A DNA stretch of 64,000 bases from contig NZ_OY764015.1 of the NCBI RefSeq assembly GCF_963667775.1, forward strand, positions 62,001 through 126,000. The letters run 5' to 3'. Within the stretch, counting starts at the first letter, position 1. Each line of letters starts with the position of its first letter. The notes below the pieces were generated by a model. It did not search any database. It was not told the origin of the DNA and saw only the letters and a program-made list of their open reading frames with translations. Positions 1 to 8,507 of the stretch are shown here, in pieces. The position numbers were made by a program, and so were the translations under genes. The stretch is from an uncultured Trichococcus sp. Its GTDB lineage: Bacteria > Bacillota > Bacilli > Lactobacillales > Aerococcaceae.

Positions 1-306
1 AGATGGCGTTTTTCTCGGCCATGATTTCATAAAGGCGTTTATGCCCCATGATCACGGTGTCCAATACTTGATGTTCTTCGAAACCATAGTGGTTCTGGTT
101 CAGCACAGCCAGACGTTCATTTGGATCCAAAATGATGTCGCCGGTAGTTGGCTGGATGACACCTGATAAAATCTTCAGGAAAGTGGATTTTCCAGCTCCG
201 TTTGCACCGATGACGCCATAGCAGTTACCAGGGGTGAACTTTAGGTTAACATTGTCAAACAACTTGCGATCGGAAAATTGTAAGCTGACATTTGATACGG
301 TAATCA
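1..306 (-). CDS. ABC-F family ATPase, N-terminal part (cut by window edge)
   Basis: Only the first 102 codons are inside the window, and the gene runs off the left edge. The protein begins MITVSNVSLQF and carries a Walker A motif GANGAGKST at about residues 36-44. There is no membrane segment. The wording around NLKFTPGNCYGVIGANG and the later VIMGHKRLYEIMAEK resembles the YkpA/YbiT branch of ABC-F proteins, cytoplasmic twin-ATPase factors that act on ribosomes. Family-level assignment is firm, but the second ATPase domain and linker that define the subgroup are outside the window. The start is the ATG at 304-306. The following intergenic stretch up to 603 shows nothing I can assign. Confidence 0.88.
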
Positions 307-603
307 TTTTTTTACATTCCTCAATTCTTGTTTATAGTCAATTAATTCTAGCATATTCCAGAAAAAATAAAAGGATTTTAACAGAGTGTTTACAAAAAAC
401 GAGTAGGATCGCCTCTTTTGCGGCAATCTTTTGTCCTGTTTTGTCGTAATGTTGCCATCATTTTTGGGTGCAGTCATTGCTTGCGGAGCAGCCACGAAAA
501 TGAGAAATCGCTAAATTTTTTTGGTTAACGCTCCCAATTCTAGTCTCGGAGGAAGTGCCATGATAGAATGAAAAAAATGAAACAGAAAGTTGGCTGAGAC
601 TTA

Positions 604-1950
604 ATGGATAAGAAATTATCGAACAAAGAATATATATACATCGGCTCCATGCTCTTCGGCTTATTTTTTGGTGCCGGCAACCTGATTTTTCCGGTCCATA
701 TGGGGCAATTGGCTGGGCAAAATTTGATTCCGGCGATGTTAGGTTTCATCGTGACGGCAGTGGGATTGCCGTTTCTGGGCATCGTGGCGATGGGGCTGTC
801 GGGTAAAGAGAGTCTGTTGGAAATGGCGAGCAAAATCCATCCGAAATACGGCGTTTTCTTTACCGCCGCGCTTTATCTGACAATCGGACCGTTCTTTGCG
901 ACGCCGCGTACCGCGACCGTCTCTTTCGAGGCAGCCTTTGCGCCCTATTTGGACCCTTCAATGACAAAAATGGCGCTGTTCCTGTTCTCGTTGCTTTTCT
1001 TCGCAGCCGTCTTGTGGTTCTCCCTGAAACCGTCGGAAATATTGAAGTGGGTAGGCAAAGTTCTGAACCCGATATTTCTGGTGTTCCTTTCGATCCTGAT
1101 CCTCTTCGGATTTTTCGCTCCGATGGGTGCAGCGAGTGAAATGCCAGTGGACGCGAGCTATCAGACAGGTGCATTCTTCAAAGGCTTTTTGGAAGGGTAC
1201 AACACGATGGACGCTCTGGCTTCCTTGGCTTTCGGCATCATCGTCGTTACGACGATCCAGGGCTTGGGCATCACCAAGACAACGACTATCGCGAAGGACA
1301 CGATAAAATCCGGAGCGATCAGCATGCTCTTGATGGCTGTCATTTACGGTTCGCTGGTTTACTTGGGTGCAACGAGCCGCGGGGTTTTTGAAATCAGCGA
1401 CAACGGCGGCATCGCTTTGGCGCAAATTTCAAATGAGTACTTCGGCATCTTCGGGGCGGCCCTGTTTGCGGTCATCATCACCGTCGCTTGTCTGAAAACG
1501 GCAATCGGACTGATCACAGCCATCAGCGAAACGTTTGTGCATATGTTTCCGGATTCATTGGACTACAAACAATACGTCTATCTATTTACCGCAATTTCAT
1601 TCGGTTTGGCGAATTTGGGTCTGAATCAGATCATCGCGTTTTCGATTCCGGTGTTGATGTTCCTCTATCCACTGGCGATCACGTTGATTTTTCTGTCGAT
1701 CACGAGCAGCCTCTTCAATGACCGGGCAATCGTCTACCAGATGACGACCTTGTTCACCTTGCCGTTCGCGGGCGTTGATTTCCTGAAAGCTTTGCCGCAA
1801 GGGATCAAGGACGCTGCCGGCATGAACGGTGTCATCACCTGGACCGATTCAGCGATCCCGTTATCCGAGATCGGAATGGGTTGGCTGATCCCGTCACTGA
1901 TCGGTTTTGCGATCGGCTTGGCGATTTCGAAAAACAATAAATTAGCTTAA
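604..1950 (+). CDS. brnQ: Branched-chain amino acid:cation symporter BrnQ
   Basis: A 448-residue, very hydrophobic protein with about twelve membrane segments. The N-terminus contains GSMLFGLFFGAGNLIFPVHMG, a hallmark of the LIVCS (BrnQ) family, followed by GPFFATPRTATVSFE. The family imports leucine, isoleucine and valine with Na+ or H+. Length is normal for the family. The gene stands alone, with its own terminator just downstream, and is convergent with ppk. The upstream ribosome site is weak (GGCTGAG), so the start is supported mainly by homology of the first residues. Another probable branched-chain amino-acid transporter, azlCD, is present at 48.4 kb. Confidence 0.95.
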   Translation: MDKKLSNKEYIYIGSMLFGLFFGAGNLIFPVHMGQLAGQNLIPAMLGFIVTAVGLPFLGIVAMGLSGKESLLEMASKIHPKYGVFFTAALYLTIGPFFATPRTATVSFEAAFAPYLDPSMTKMALFLFSLLFFAAVLWFSLKPSEILKWVGKVLNPIFLVFLSILILFGFFAPMGAASEMPVDASYQTGAFFKGFLEGYNTMDALASLAFGIIVVTTIQGLGITKTTTIAKDTIKSGAISMLLMAVIYGSLVYLGATSRGVFEISDNGGIALAQISNEYFGIFGAALFAVIITVACLKTAIGLITAISETFVHMFPDSLDYKQYVYLFTAISFGLANLGLNQIIAFSIPVLMFLYPLAITLIFLSITSSLFNDRAIVYQMTTLFTLPFAGVDFLKALPQGIKDAAGMNGVITWTDSAIPLSEIGMGWLIPSLIGFAIGLAISKNNKLA

Positions 1951-1960
1951 ATATTAAAGG

Positions 1961-1996
1961 AACGGGGCTGTCTCAATCGAGATAGCCCCGTTTTTC
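1961..1996 (+). terminator. Rho-independent terminator of brnQ
   Basis: Inverted repeat CGGGGCTGTCT / AGATAGCCCCG with a six-base loop followed by a T run. It begins eleven bases after the brnQ stop codon. Confidence 0.9.
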
Positions 1997-2045
1997 CGTA
2001 TGGTTGACCGGGGAATCACTGTGGCTTAACAGGCTTCAATTTACA

Positions 2046-2176
2046 GTGTGCTCCGGTGAGGGGCACGCTCACCGGAGCACACCGCAACCATCGGCGTGAA
2101 CTCCGACGAAGACAATCTTACCGGAGAACAACTCCAAATATCGCCCTCTCCTCCTGCGAAACCTGCGCCCCCCGGA
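2046..2176. repeat. CTCCGG hairpin repeat element, copy A
   Basis: Non-coding stretch between convergent brnQ and ppk. It opens with a 15-bp perfect inverted repeat at 2046-2060 and 2068-2082 (core GTGCTCCGGTGAG). Next comes CTCCG at 2101 with CGGAG at 2122, then a third CGGAGG part. The same order of CTCCGG/CCGGAG hairpins recurs near 7.6, 47.3 and 63.3 kb. Confidence 0.7.
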
Positions 2177-2205
2177 GGACAGCCTTCAGAGCCCTGAGTT
2201 TGCCC

Positions 2206-2237
2206 AAGAAAATAAGACCGCCTCAGTGAGACAGTCT
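2206..2237 (-). terminator. Terminator of the ppx-ppk operon
   Basis: On the minus strand AGACTGTC pairs with GGCGGTCT, including two G-U pairs, around a seven-base loop and is followed by TTATTTTC. It lies just beyond the ppk stop codon. Confidence 0.65.
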
Positions 2238-2246
2238 CATTCTTCG

Positions 2247-4397
2247 TTATTTTTTGAATCTTCGTTGGATTTTTTTGAACCAGGAATCCTTTTCGGCAAG
2301 AATTGGGATTTCCTTTTCCTTATTCGCGAGATCCATAAAATACTTTTGCGCATCCACTGTAGGCTTGTCATTCCGGACGTAGCGGTAAGTCCCGTCAGGA
2401 TGAAGTTCTCGCGCTTTTGTGTTGTCGGCAAGATAGACGTCCATCAGCGAGAGGATCTCTTTCTTGATGGCGTTGTCCAGAATCGGAAATTCTATTTCGA
2501 TACGTTTGATCATATTGCGGGTCATCATGTCAGCGGAAGACAGGAAAAGATTCTCATCTCCGTTGTGATGGAAATAGTAGATACGGCTATGTTCCAGGAA
2601 GCGGCCGACGATGCTGCGTACATGGATGTTTTCGCTGACCCCTGGAACTTGGGGCTTCAGGCAGCAGATGCCCCGGATGATCAGATCCACCCGGACGCCG
2701 GCTTGACTGGCTTCGTACAGTTTCATGATGACGCGTTTGTCGGTCAAGGAATTCATTTTCGCGATGATGTGCCCATTCTTGAATTGTTCATGCGAAGCGA
2801 TTTCGTCGTCGATGTATTCAATGAAGGAATCGCGGATTTCGAAAGGCGAAACATGCAGGTGATTGTACTCCGGCTGGTCGGAATAGCCGCTCAAATAGTT
2901 GAAGAAGTTTGTGGCATCCTCGCCGATTTCCTTGTTTGCCGTGAAGATGGCCATGTCCGTATAAAGCCTGGCGGTCTTATCGTTGTAATTGCCGGTAGCC
3001 AGATGGACATAGCGGACGATGCTGTTGTTTTGTTTTTTGACCACCATCGTGATTTTGCTGTGGGTCTTCAAATGGGTCATTCCGTAGAGCACATGCGCAC
3101 CGGCTTCCTCCAATTCCTTCGCCCATTGCACATTGTTCTCTTCGTCGAAACGGGCCTTCAGCTCGACAAGTACAGTGACTTGTTTGCCGGATTCGGCTGC
3201 AGCCTTCAGCCCTTCGATGATCGGTGAATCTTTGCTGACACGGTAAAGAGTCTGCTTGATGGCGATCGTGTCTTCATCCTCAGCAGCGCTCCTGATGAAA
3301 TCGACGACCGGATCGAACGAATCGTAGGGATGATGCAGGAAGACGTCCTGCTTTTCGACCACGTCAAAGATGTTTTTTCCGGACAGATCACTTGGAATGA
3401 CCGGAGAGAAGCCAGGGTATACGTCATCCGGCGAAGCGATCGCCAGATAGCGGGTCAATTTACTGAGGAAAGTAAGATCCAAGGGTCCATCAATCATGTA
3501 AACGTCACGATCCTCGAGATCCAGTTCGGTCTGCAAAAAGCGCACGTCCCCATGGAGGGACTCGATCGTATCGCGCGTGTCAATTTCAAGGCGGACAGCC
3601 ATGCCATTTTTGCGCTTCTTCAGGTAATCCTGGATGACCACAAGCAGATCATCTGCACCATCTTCATGCAGTTCCAAGTCCGCATTGCGGGTGATCCGGC
3701 AGCTGAAGCTGTTGGTGACGGTGAAGCCTTTGAATAAGGTATGGATGAAGTGGCGCACGACGTCTTCCAACAGGATGATGCCGATGTCGTTTTTGTCCTC
3801 GTCCAACAGAATGAATCTTTGCAGCGGAGCGGGAATCGGCACGATCGCAACACGGGTCGTGTCCTCTCTTTCCAAGTTGACGAAAATGTGGATCAATTTG
3901 TTGTTCAGGTTAGGGAAGGGGCGGTAAGCATCGATCCCTAATGGCGTCAAAGCGGGAAAAATTTGTTCATGAAAGGTCTCTTCGATGAAAGAAAATTCGC
4001 TTTTGGAAAGCTCGCTGACTTTTTTGATGCGGATATTCTTTTCGGCCAATTGATTCAAAAGTTCATAGTAGGACTTGTATTGCAGAGCGACGTTCTCGTT
4101 ATTTTTTTCGGAGATGGCAGACAACTGTTCAACGGGGGTCCTATCGGTTTTGCTGTCCGTGATATGATAGCCGAGTTTGAACTGATCCTGTAAACCGGCT
4201 ACTCGAACCATGTAGAATTCATCAAGATTGGAACTTGCTATGGATAAAAAGTTCAGCTGTTCAAGCAAAGGGTTCTGAGGATCTTTTGCCTCCTCTATTA
4301 CGCGTTTGTTGAAGTCCAGCCAACTCAGCTCTCGATTGAAATAATAATCCGCATGAGCAAGATTGGGTTTACTAGCTGATTCCATCATATGACACAT
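2247..4397 (-). CDS. ppk: Polyphosphate kinase 1
   Basis: A 716-residue cytosolic enzyme of the PPK1 family, which polymerises the terminal phosphate of ATP into inorganic polyphosphate, reversibly. The N-terminal domain begins YYFNRELSWLDFNKRVIEEA. The catalytic core contains THLKTHSKI, whose His446 matches the autophosphorylated histidine of the family, and a second His-rich stretch beginning HSRIYYFHHNG at about 603. The length is that of a complete enzyme. It lies 42 bp downstream of ppx on the same strand, so synthesis and breakdown of polyphosphate are co-transcribed. The start is uncertain: ATG codons at 4397, 4388 and 4385 are all possible and none has a strong ribosome site. Confidence 0.95.
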   Translation of the reverse strand: MCHMMESASKPNLAHADYYFNRELSWLDFNKRVIEEAKDPQNPLLEQLNFLSIASSNLDEFYMVRVAGLQDQFKLGYHITDSKTDRTPVEQLSAISEKNNENVALQYKSYYELLNQLAEKNIRIKKVSELSKSEFSFIEETFHEQIFPALTPLGIDAYRPFPNLNNKLIHIFVNLEREDTTRVAIVPIPAPLQRFILLDEDKNDIGIILLEDVVRHFIHTLFKGFTVTNSFSCRITRNADLELHEDGADDLLVVIQDYLKKRKNGMAVRLEIDTRDTIESLHGDVRFLQTELDLEDRDVYMIDGPLDLTFLSKLTRYLAIASPDDVYPGFSPVIPSDLSGKNIFDVVEKQDVFLHHPYDSFDPVVDFIRSAAEDEDTIAIKQTLYRVSKDSPIIEGLKAAAESGKQVTVLVELKARFDEENNVQWAKELEEAGAHVLYGMTHLKTHSKITMVVKKQNNSIVRYVHLATGNYNDKTARLYTDMAIFTANKEIGEDATNFFNYLSGYSDQPEYNHLHVSPFEIRDSFIEYIDDEIASHEQFKNGHIIAKMNSLTDKRVIMKLYEASQAGVRVDLIIRGICCLKPQVPGVSENIHVRSIVGRFLEHSRIYYFHHNGDENLFLSSADMMTRNMIKRIEIEFPILDNAIKKEILSLMDVYLADNTKARELHPDGTYRYVRNDKPTVDAQKYFMDLANKEKEIPILAEKDSWFKKIQRRFKK

Positions 4398-4439
4398 CCG
4401 TTCATTCGATTTGTAAAGTTCATTTATAGCATAATTCTG

Positions 4440-5978
4440 TTAAAATTCTGTAAATATAATGTTAAGTTTACCGCTCAGCAGACGCTCGATATGCTTGCGT
4501 TGACGCTCGGCCCGATACTCTTCCGCCAAGATGTCACCTTTGTAATAGAGCACCAGGTCGTGTCCGTTTTTTGTCTTTTTGATTTTGATGTCCCGGATGA
4601 CTTCCATATGGGAATCGTTGATGGCATCAGCAAACTTGATGATGCCGCCGAATGACTGTAGGTGATCGATCTGGGTCACTGTGTACCATTCCGTAAATCC
4701 GGTCAAGTATTGGTTGAAGAGTGACCGGTTTTTGAAGCTGGCCAATAGAGCGATACTTACCCGTTCCTTGTGGCTGATGCCATCCAGGTCGCTGTTGGAG
4801 ATGATGTAGAAAGTATGCTGCGAACTGGCGCCGGTTTCGACGAATTGACCAAGGTAATAAAGGTAGCTTCCGAAATGCAAGAGTTTCTCCATTTCCGGAT
4901 TCTTGTCAAAGATACCCAGCCGGCACAATTCGTCGTACAGCATATCGACCAACTTCACCCTTTGTTGCGCGACATGCGTCAAGGTGTGGTAGCTGGCGGC
5001 GAGCCTGCTGACCGATTGGGCAGCAATGTTGTAAACACTGAAGGCTTTGTTCTCATATTTATCGTTCAGGAACTCCATCACGATGCCTTCGCGCAAGCCT
5101 TTGTTGCTGAACAAAAACACTGGGGCTTTCACTTCATCGAAGAGCGTATTGAATACCACATTAGCCGGTATGATCAGATCGGTGCGGTCCCGGCTCAGCC
5201 CATCCAGATTCTGCAGTTGCGGAATGCTCAATGACTGGAACAAATCCAAGGTCATTTGGAGATCGTTTTTGTACATGCGGTAGCCATGAACGCCTGCCAA
5301 CCGATAATCGATTTTGCGTTGGTGGACATTCGCGATGCTGCGGGCAGAACCGCCCATAGCTACGATCGGCACTTGCTTCTTGCTTAGCCACTTGATCGAT
5401 TTGAACTGTTCCTTCACAAACTCCTGCATCTTCTTGATCGCTTTCGGGTCATTGTGCTCTTTTCCGTCAAAAAACATCTGTTTCAAGGTCACGACCCCAA
5501 ATGGGAAACTGTGGTATTGCTGAAGCTCTTTATTTTCATAGTAGGTGACTTCCGTACTGCCGCCGCCGATGTCGATCGTGACACCGTTGAGGAATTGGGT
5601 CGTATGCAGAACGGCATAATTCCCATAAAAGGCTTCTTTCTCTTCAGGCAACAGCATCATTTCGATTTTGGTTGCTTTGCGTACTTGTTTGATGATATCG
5701 TCGCGGTTGGTGGACTGGCGGATAGCGGCTGTCGCTACTGGCATAAGCGTGCTGACTTGATATTGGTCAGCGACAGACTTGAAGCTTTTCAGAACTTTGA
5801 TGAGTACGTCGATCCCTGTTTGGGACATTTTTTTCTTCTTGTCCAGATACTGAAACAGGCGTGCGGGGGTTTTGATATTCTGGACTTGAAACATCGTAAA
5901 GTGTTCATCGATTTCGAAGATGACCAACCGGATGGTATTGGATCCGATATCGATCAAACCTATTCTCTCTAGTAGCAT
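4440..5978 (-). CDS. ppx: Exopolyphosphatase, Ppx/GppA family
   Basis: Cytosolic phosphatase of 512 residues that releases phosphate from polyphosphate chains or acts on pppGpp. The start is the ATG at 5978, placed seven bases after GGAG; the longer reading frame upstream lacks a ribosome site. The N-terminus IGLIDIGSNTIRLVIFEID is the first phosphate-binding motif of the actin-like ATPase fold, and VTIDIGGGSTEV is the second. The C-terminal 200 residues are helical and HD-like, as in the long Ppx forms. It is the first gene of an operon with ppk. Whether polyphosphate or pppGpp is the main substrate cannot be read from sequence. Confidence 0.93.
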   Translation of the reverse strand: MLLERIGLIDIGSNTIRLVIFEIDEHFTMFQVQNIKTPARLFQYLDKKKKMSQTGIDVLIKVLKSFKSVADQYQVSTLMPVATAAIRQSTNRDDIIKQVRKATKIEMMLLPEEKEAFYGNYAVLHTTQFLNGVTIDIGGGSTEVTYYENKELQQYHSFPFGVVTLKQMFFDGKEHNDPKAIKKMQEFVKEQFKSIKWLSKKQVPIVAMGGSARSIANVHQRKIDYRLAGVHGYRMYKNDLQMTLDLFQSLSIPQLQNLDGLSRDRTDLIIPANVVFNTLFDEVKAPVFLFSNKGLREGIVMEFLNDKYENKAFSVYNIAAQSVSRLAASYHTLTHVAQQRVKLVDMLYDELCRLGIFDKNPEMEKLLHFGSYLYYLGQFVETGASSQHTFYIISNSDLDGISHKERVSIALLASFKNRSLFNQYLTGFTEWYTVTQIDHLQSFGGIIKFADAINDSHMEVIRDIKIKKTKNGHDLVLYYKGDILAEEYRAERQRKHIERLLSGKLNIIFTEF

Positions 5979-6121
5979 GAGCGTCTCCTTCTGAATCCCT
6001 GGTCTTCCAAGATTCCTCACTTTCCATTTTACTGGAATTAGCCGATTTTGTCATAAAATTATCTTTGTCTGTTGCCGGAATAAGCAAGAAAGCTGGAAAA
6101 ATGTTACGAGGAGGAATCTTA

Positions 6122-6138
6122 TGTTACAGATAAGTTAC
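6122..6138 (+). promoter_or_regulatory. WalR-like binding site
   Basis: TGTTAC, five bases, AGTTAC. This matches 11 of the 12 defined positions of the WalR (YycF) box TGTWAH-N5-TGTWAH. It lies upstream of a cell-wall protein with a 3D domain, like the WalR target yocH of Bacillus. It is about 94 bp upstream of the likely -10, which is somewhat far. Confidence 0.5.
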
Positions 6139-6231
6139 AAAAAGATTCCTAAAAAGGCAATGCAACCAGCTGATGAATCATTTGACACAAAACGGTAAAA
6201 GGAATGCAACCCTCCGTTAAGGGAACTTCGA

Positions 6232-6237
6232 TATAAT
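6232..6237 (+). promoter_or_regulatory. Probable -10 box of the 3D-domain gene
   Basis: TATAAT located 40 bp upstream of the TTG start. No convincing -35 hexamer sits 16-18 bp upstream, which is consistent with an activated promoter. Confidence 0.5.
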
Positions 6238-6277
6238 GAAGGAGCATTTTTCAACGAGAAAAGAGAGGCGTGAGATT

Positions 6278-7426
6278 TTGAATCATAAGAAGCGTATGGG
6301 GAAACTGATGTTGGCCGGCTTTGCAGCAAGCCTGACCCTTTCCATTATACAAGTTCAAGGTTCCACCTTAGATACTTTAACCCAAGAAGAAAAACAGACG
6401 GAAGCTCGAATTGCTTCTGTAGAAGTGACGATCAGCGAAACACTGGCATCGATCAACCTGAAGCAAATGGGAATCGATGACTTGGAGGCACAGATTGTTG
6501 CTGCAGAAGAGAGCCAAATCGAAACAAGAGCGGCTATCGAAGCGCAAAAAGAAGTGATCGCTTCACGGAAAGAACAACTGAAAACAAGGTTGGTAGCATT
6601 GCAGACTTCTGATGCAACGACGAACCAGATTTTGATGTTGCTGGATTCTGAAAATTTTGCCGATTTCATCAACAGGGCCTATGTAGTCGGCCAATTGCAG
6701 GCTGCCGACAATGAACAGATCGAATCAGCCATTTCGGAAGAGCAGAAACTGATGGCATTGGAGGCGCAGTTGGCTGGCGAAATCGAAACAGTCAAGGCTG
6801 CCGAAAGCCGTCTGAAATCCGAAACCACTGCGTTGGCCGAAGAATTGAGCTCTTTGAAGGGCATCCTGGCTGAAAATCAAACAGTGCTGTCGCAAGTGCA
6901 AAACGAGTACGCAACTGAAGCGGCCCGTCTGGCTGCCGAAGCGGCCCAAGCTGAAGCCGCAGCGAGTGCGGCGGAGGAGCAGCAAGTTACGGTTGCCGAA
7001 TCTACGGCGCCTTCCGTGCAAGAGGGAGCAACAGCCACGCAAGAACCCGAAAGCCAAATCACCGACAGTTCGGTTGCCGCTGTTGAAACAGCGCCGGTCG
7101 AGACCACTCCGACTGTGACAGAACCACCTGCTGTGCAGGAAGGCAAAACATTGGTCGTTTCAGCTACAGCCTATTCGCGCCACGAAGCTGGATTATCCAA
7201 TCTTACCGCCACAGGCATCGATTTATCGATCAATCCGATGGTCATTGCAGTTGATCCTTCCGTGATTCCGTTGGGAAGTCTGGTCAGCGTGCCGGGCTAC
7301 GGCATCGCGATTGCCGGAGACACCGGTGGAGCGATCATCGGGAACAAAATCGACTTGCACATGGAAGACCTGAACGCTGCGCTTGCTTTCGGCAGACAGA
7401 CGTTGACGATCACCATTCTGCAATAA
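6278..7426 (+). CDS. Secreted coiled-coil 3D-domain protein, probable cell-wall hydrolase
   Basis: Reads about 382 residues from a TTG start at 6278, chosen because AGAGAGG ends nine bases before it; an ATG at 6236 overlaps the -10 box. A basic stretch and hydrophobic segment form an export signal. Then come two long coiled coils rich in Ala, Glu and Gln (roughly residues 30-235), like the N-terminal part of CwlO/SagA-type proteins. A low-complexity Thr/Val/Pro/Glu linker follows, then a C-terminal 3D domain with TATGIDLS, MVIAVDPSVIPLGS and GDTGGAI, where the three aspartates are present. 3D domains resemble the MltA lytic transglycosylase fold. The predicted role is peptidoglycan remodelling; exact bond specificity is unknown. 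It has its own promoter and terminator. Confidence 0.82.
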   Translation: MNHKKRMGKLMLAGFAASLTLSIIQVQGSTLDTLTQEEKQTEARIASVEVTISETLASINLKQMGIDDLEAQIVAAEESQIETRAAIEAQKEVIASRKEQLKTRLVALQTSDATTNQILMLLDSENFADFINRAYVVGQLQAADNEQIESAISEEQKLMALEAQLAGEIETVKAAESRLKSETTALAEELSSLKGILAENQTVLSQVQNEYATEAARLAAEAAQAEAAASAAEEQQVTVAESTAPSVQEGATATQEPESQITDSSVAAVETAPVETTPTVTEPPAVQEGKTLVVSATAYSRHEAGLSNLTATGIDLSINPMVIAVDPSVIPLGSLVSVPGYGIAIAGDTGGAIIGNKIDLHMEDLNAALAFGRQTLTITILQ

Positions 7427-7432
7427 AAACAA

Positions 7433-7476
7433 AGAATCGGACTTTCTCAATTTTATGAGAGAATCCGATTCTTTTT
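7433..7476 (+). terminator. Terminator of the 3D-domain gene
   Basis: AGAATCGGA / TCCGATTCT with an inner TTCTC/GAGAG stem, followed by TTTTT. Confidence 0.88.
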
Positions 7477-7514
7477 GATTGTGGTTGGACAACGCATCCC
7501 CAGCATGCTAATTT

Positions 7515-7538
7515 CCCGAACTCCCGAACTCCCGAACT
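7515..7538 (+). repeat. Three tandem copies of an 8-bp unit
   Basis: CCCGAACT is repeated three times without a gap, immediately before hairpin repeat copy B, in a non-coding convergent region. Confidence 0.7.
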
Positions 7539-7675
7539 CCGATAAAGCGATGCTTGGCCGAAGGTGAGGGGAGGTTAGCGTTCGTACCTCCAGTAAAACT
7601 GTCTTCACCGGAGGTAGCGGCACATTTGTCCCCTCAACTCCGCCCAAGCCAAGTCTCCCCGGAGCTGCGTCCTGT
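7539..7675. repeat. CTCCGG hairpin repeat element, copy B
   Basis: Non-coding sequence between convergent genes with GAGGT/ACCTC (7571 and 7586), CTCCAGT with ACCGGAG, and ACTCCG with CCGGAGC. It is more degenerate than copies A, C and D but keeps their order of hairpins. Confidence 0.6.
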
Positions 7676-7722
7676 TCAGGCAGACTGCCATAGATGAACA
7701 ATCCTCTTTTCCTGTATTTCAT

Positions 7723-7768
7723 AAAAAAACAAAGGTTGCCCATTTTTTGGACAACCTTTGTTTTTTTT
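7723..7768. terminator. Bidirectional terminator, mainly for glnPQ
   Basis: Inverted repeat AAAACAAAGGTTG / CAACCTTTGTTTT with A and T runs on both flanks. It sits five bases beyond the glnQ stop codon. Confidence 0.88.
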
Positions 7769-7772
7769 GAGA

Positions 7773-8507
7773 TTACAAAACTTTGTTCAGGAAATCTTGC
7801 GTACGTGGATTTTGAGGGTTGCCGAATACTTCGTCAGGCGTGCCTTCTTCGACGATATATCCGCCATCCATGAAGATGACGCGATGTCCGACTTCTCTTG
7901 CAAAGCCCATTTCATGCGTAACGACAACCATGGTCATCCCTTGTTTTGCCAATTTTTTCATGACTTCAAGAACGTCGCCGACCATTTCGGGGTCAAGTGC
8001 GGACGTCGGTTCATCGAAAAGCATGATTTCCGGATTCATTGCCAACGCGCGTGCAATCGCGACACGTTGCTTTTGACCGCCGGAAAGGGAGCTAGGGAAA
8101 GCGTCGGCTTTTTCGGACAGGCCGACTGTTTCCAACAATTCAAGTGCTTTTGCTTTTGCGGATTCCTTATTTTCACGTTTCAGTTCAACCGGAGCCAATG
8201 TGATATTGTCCATGACCGAAAGGTGCGGGAATAGGTTGAAGTGTTGGAAAACCATACCGATTTCTTCGCGGACTTTATTGATGTCCGTGGTTTTTTCGGT
8301 GATGTCCTGTCCGTCGATCAGAACGTGTCCGTCAGTGATTTCTTCCAGCTTATTCAGACAGCGCAGAAGCGTACTTTTTCCTGAACCGGAAGGGCCGATG
8401 ATGCAGACCACTTCACCTTCAGCTACTTCAAGGTCGATGCCTTTCAAAACCTCGTTGTTGCCGAAGCTTTTCTTCAGGTTCGTGACATTTATTTTTGCGT
8501 TAGCCAT
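7773..8507 (-). CDS. glnQ: Amino acid ABC transporter ATP-binding protein GlnQ
   Basis: A 244-residue polar amino acid transporter ATPase. Walker A is GPSGSGKST (about residues 38-46), the signature is LSGGQKQR, Walker B is [12 protein letters not shown], and the switch histidine is in VTHEMGFA. It powers import of glutamine/glutamate-type amino acids through the partner encoded just upstream. Its start overlaps the end of glnP by eight bases, so the two are translationally coupled. The pair matches the two-gene GlnPQ layout known from lactic acid bacteria. Confidence 0.95.
   Translation of the reverse strand: MANAKINVTNLKKSFGNNEVLKGIDLEVAEGEVVCIIGPSGSGKSTLLRCLNKLEEITDGHVLIDGQDITEKTTDINKVREEIGMVFQHFNLFPHLSVMDNITLAPVELKRENKESAKAKALELLETVGLSEKADAFPSSLSGGQKQRVAIARALAMNPEIMLFDEPTSALDPEMVGDVLEVMKKLAKQGMTMVVVTHEMGFAREVGHRVIFMDGGYIVEEGTPDEVFGNPQNPRTQDFLNKVL

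Noticed and set aside
2226-3227. 333-codon open frame on the plus strand
   Set aside because: It is antisense to the conserved ppk gene, has no ribosome site, and its protein resembles nothing; a codon-bias shadow.
6236-6277. ATG at 6236 as start of the 3D-domain gene
   Set aside because: It overlaps the likely -10 box, so the TTG at 6278 is preferred.
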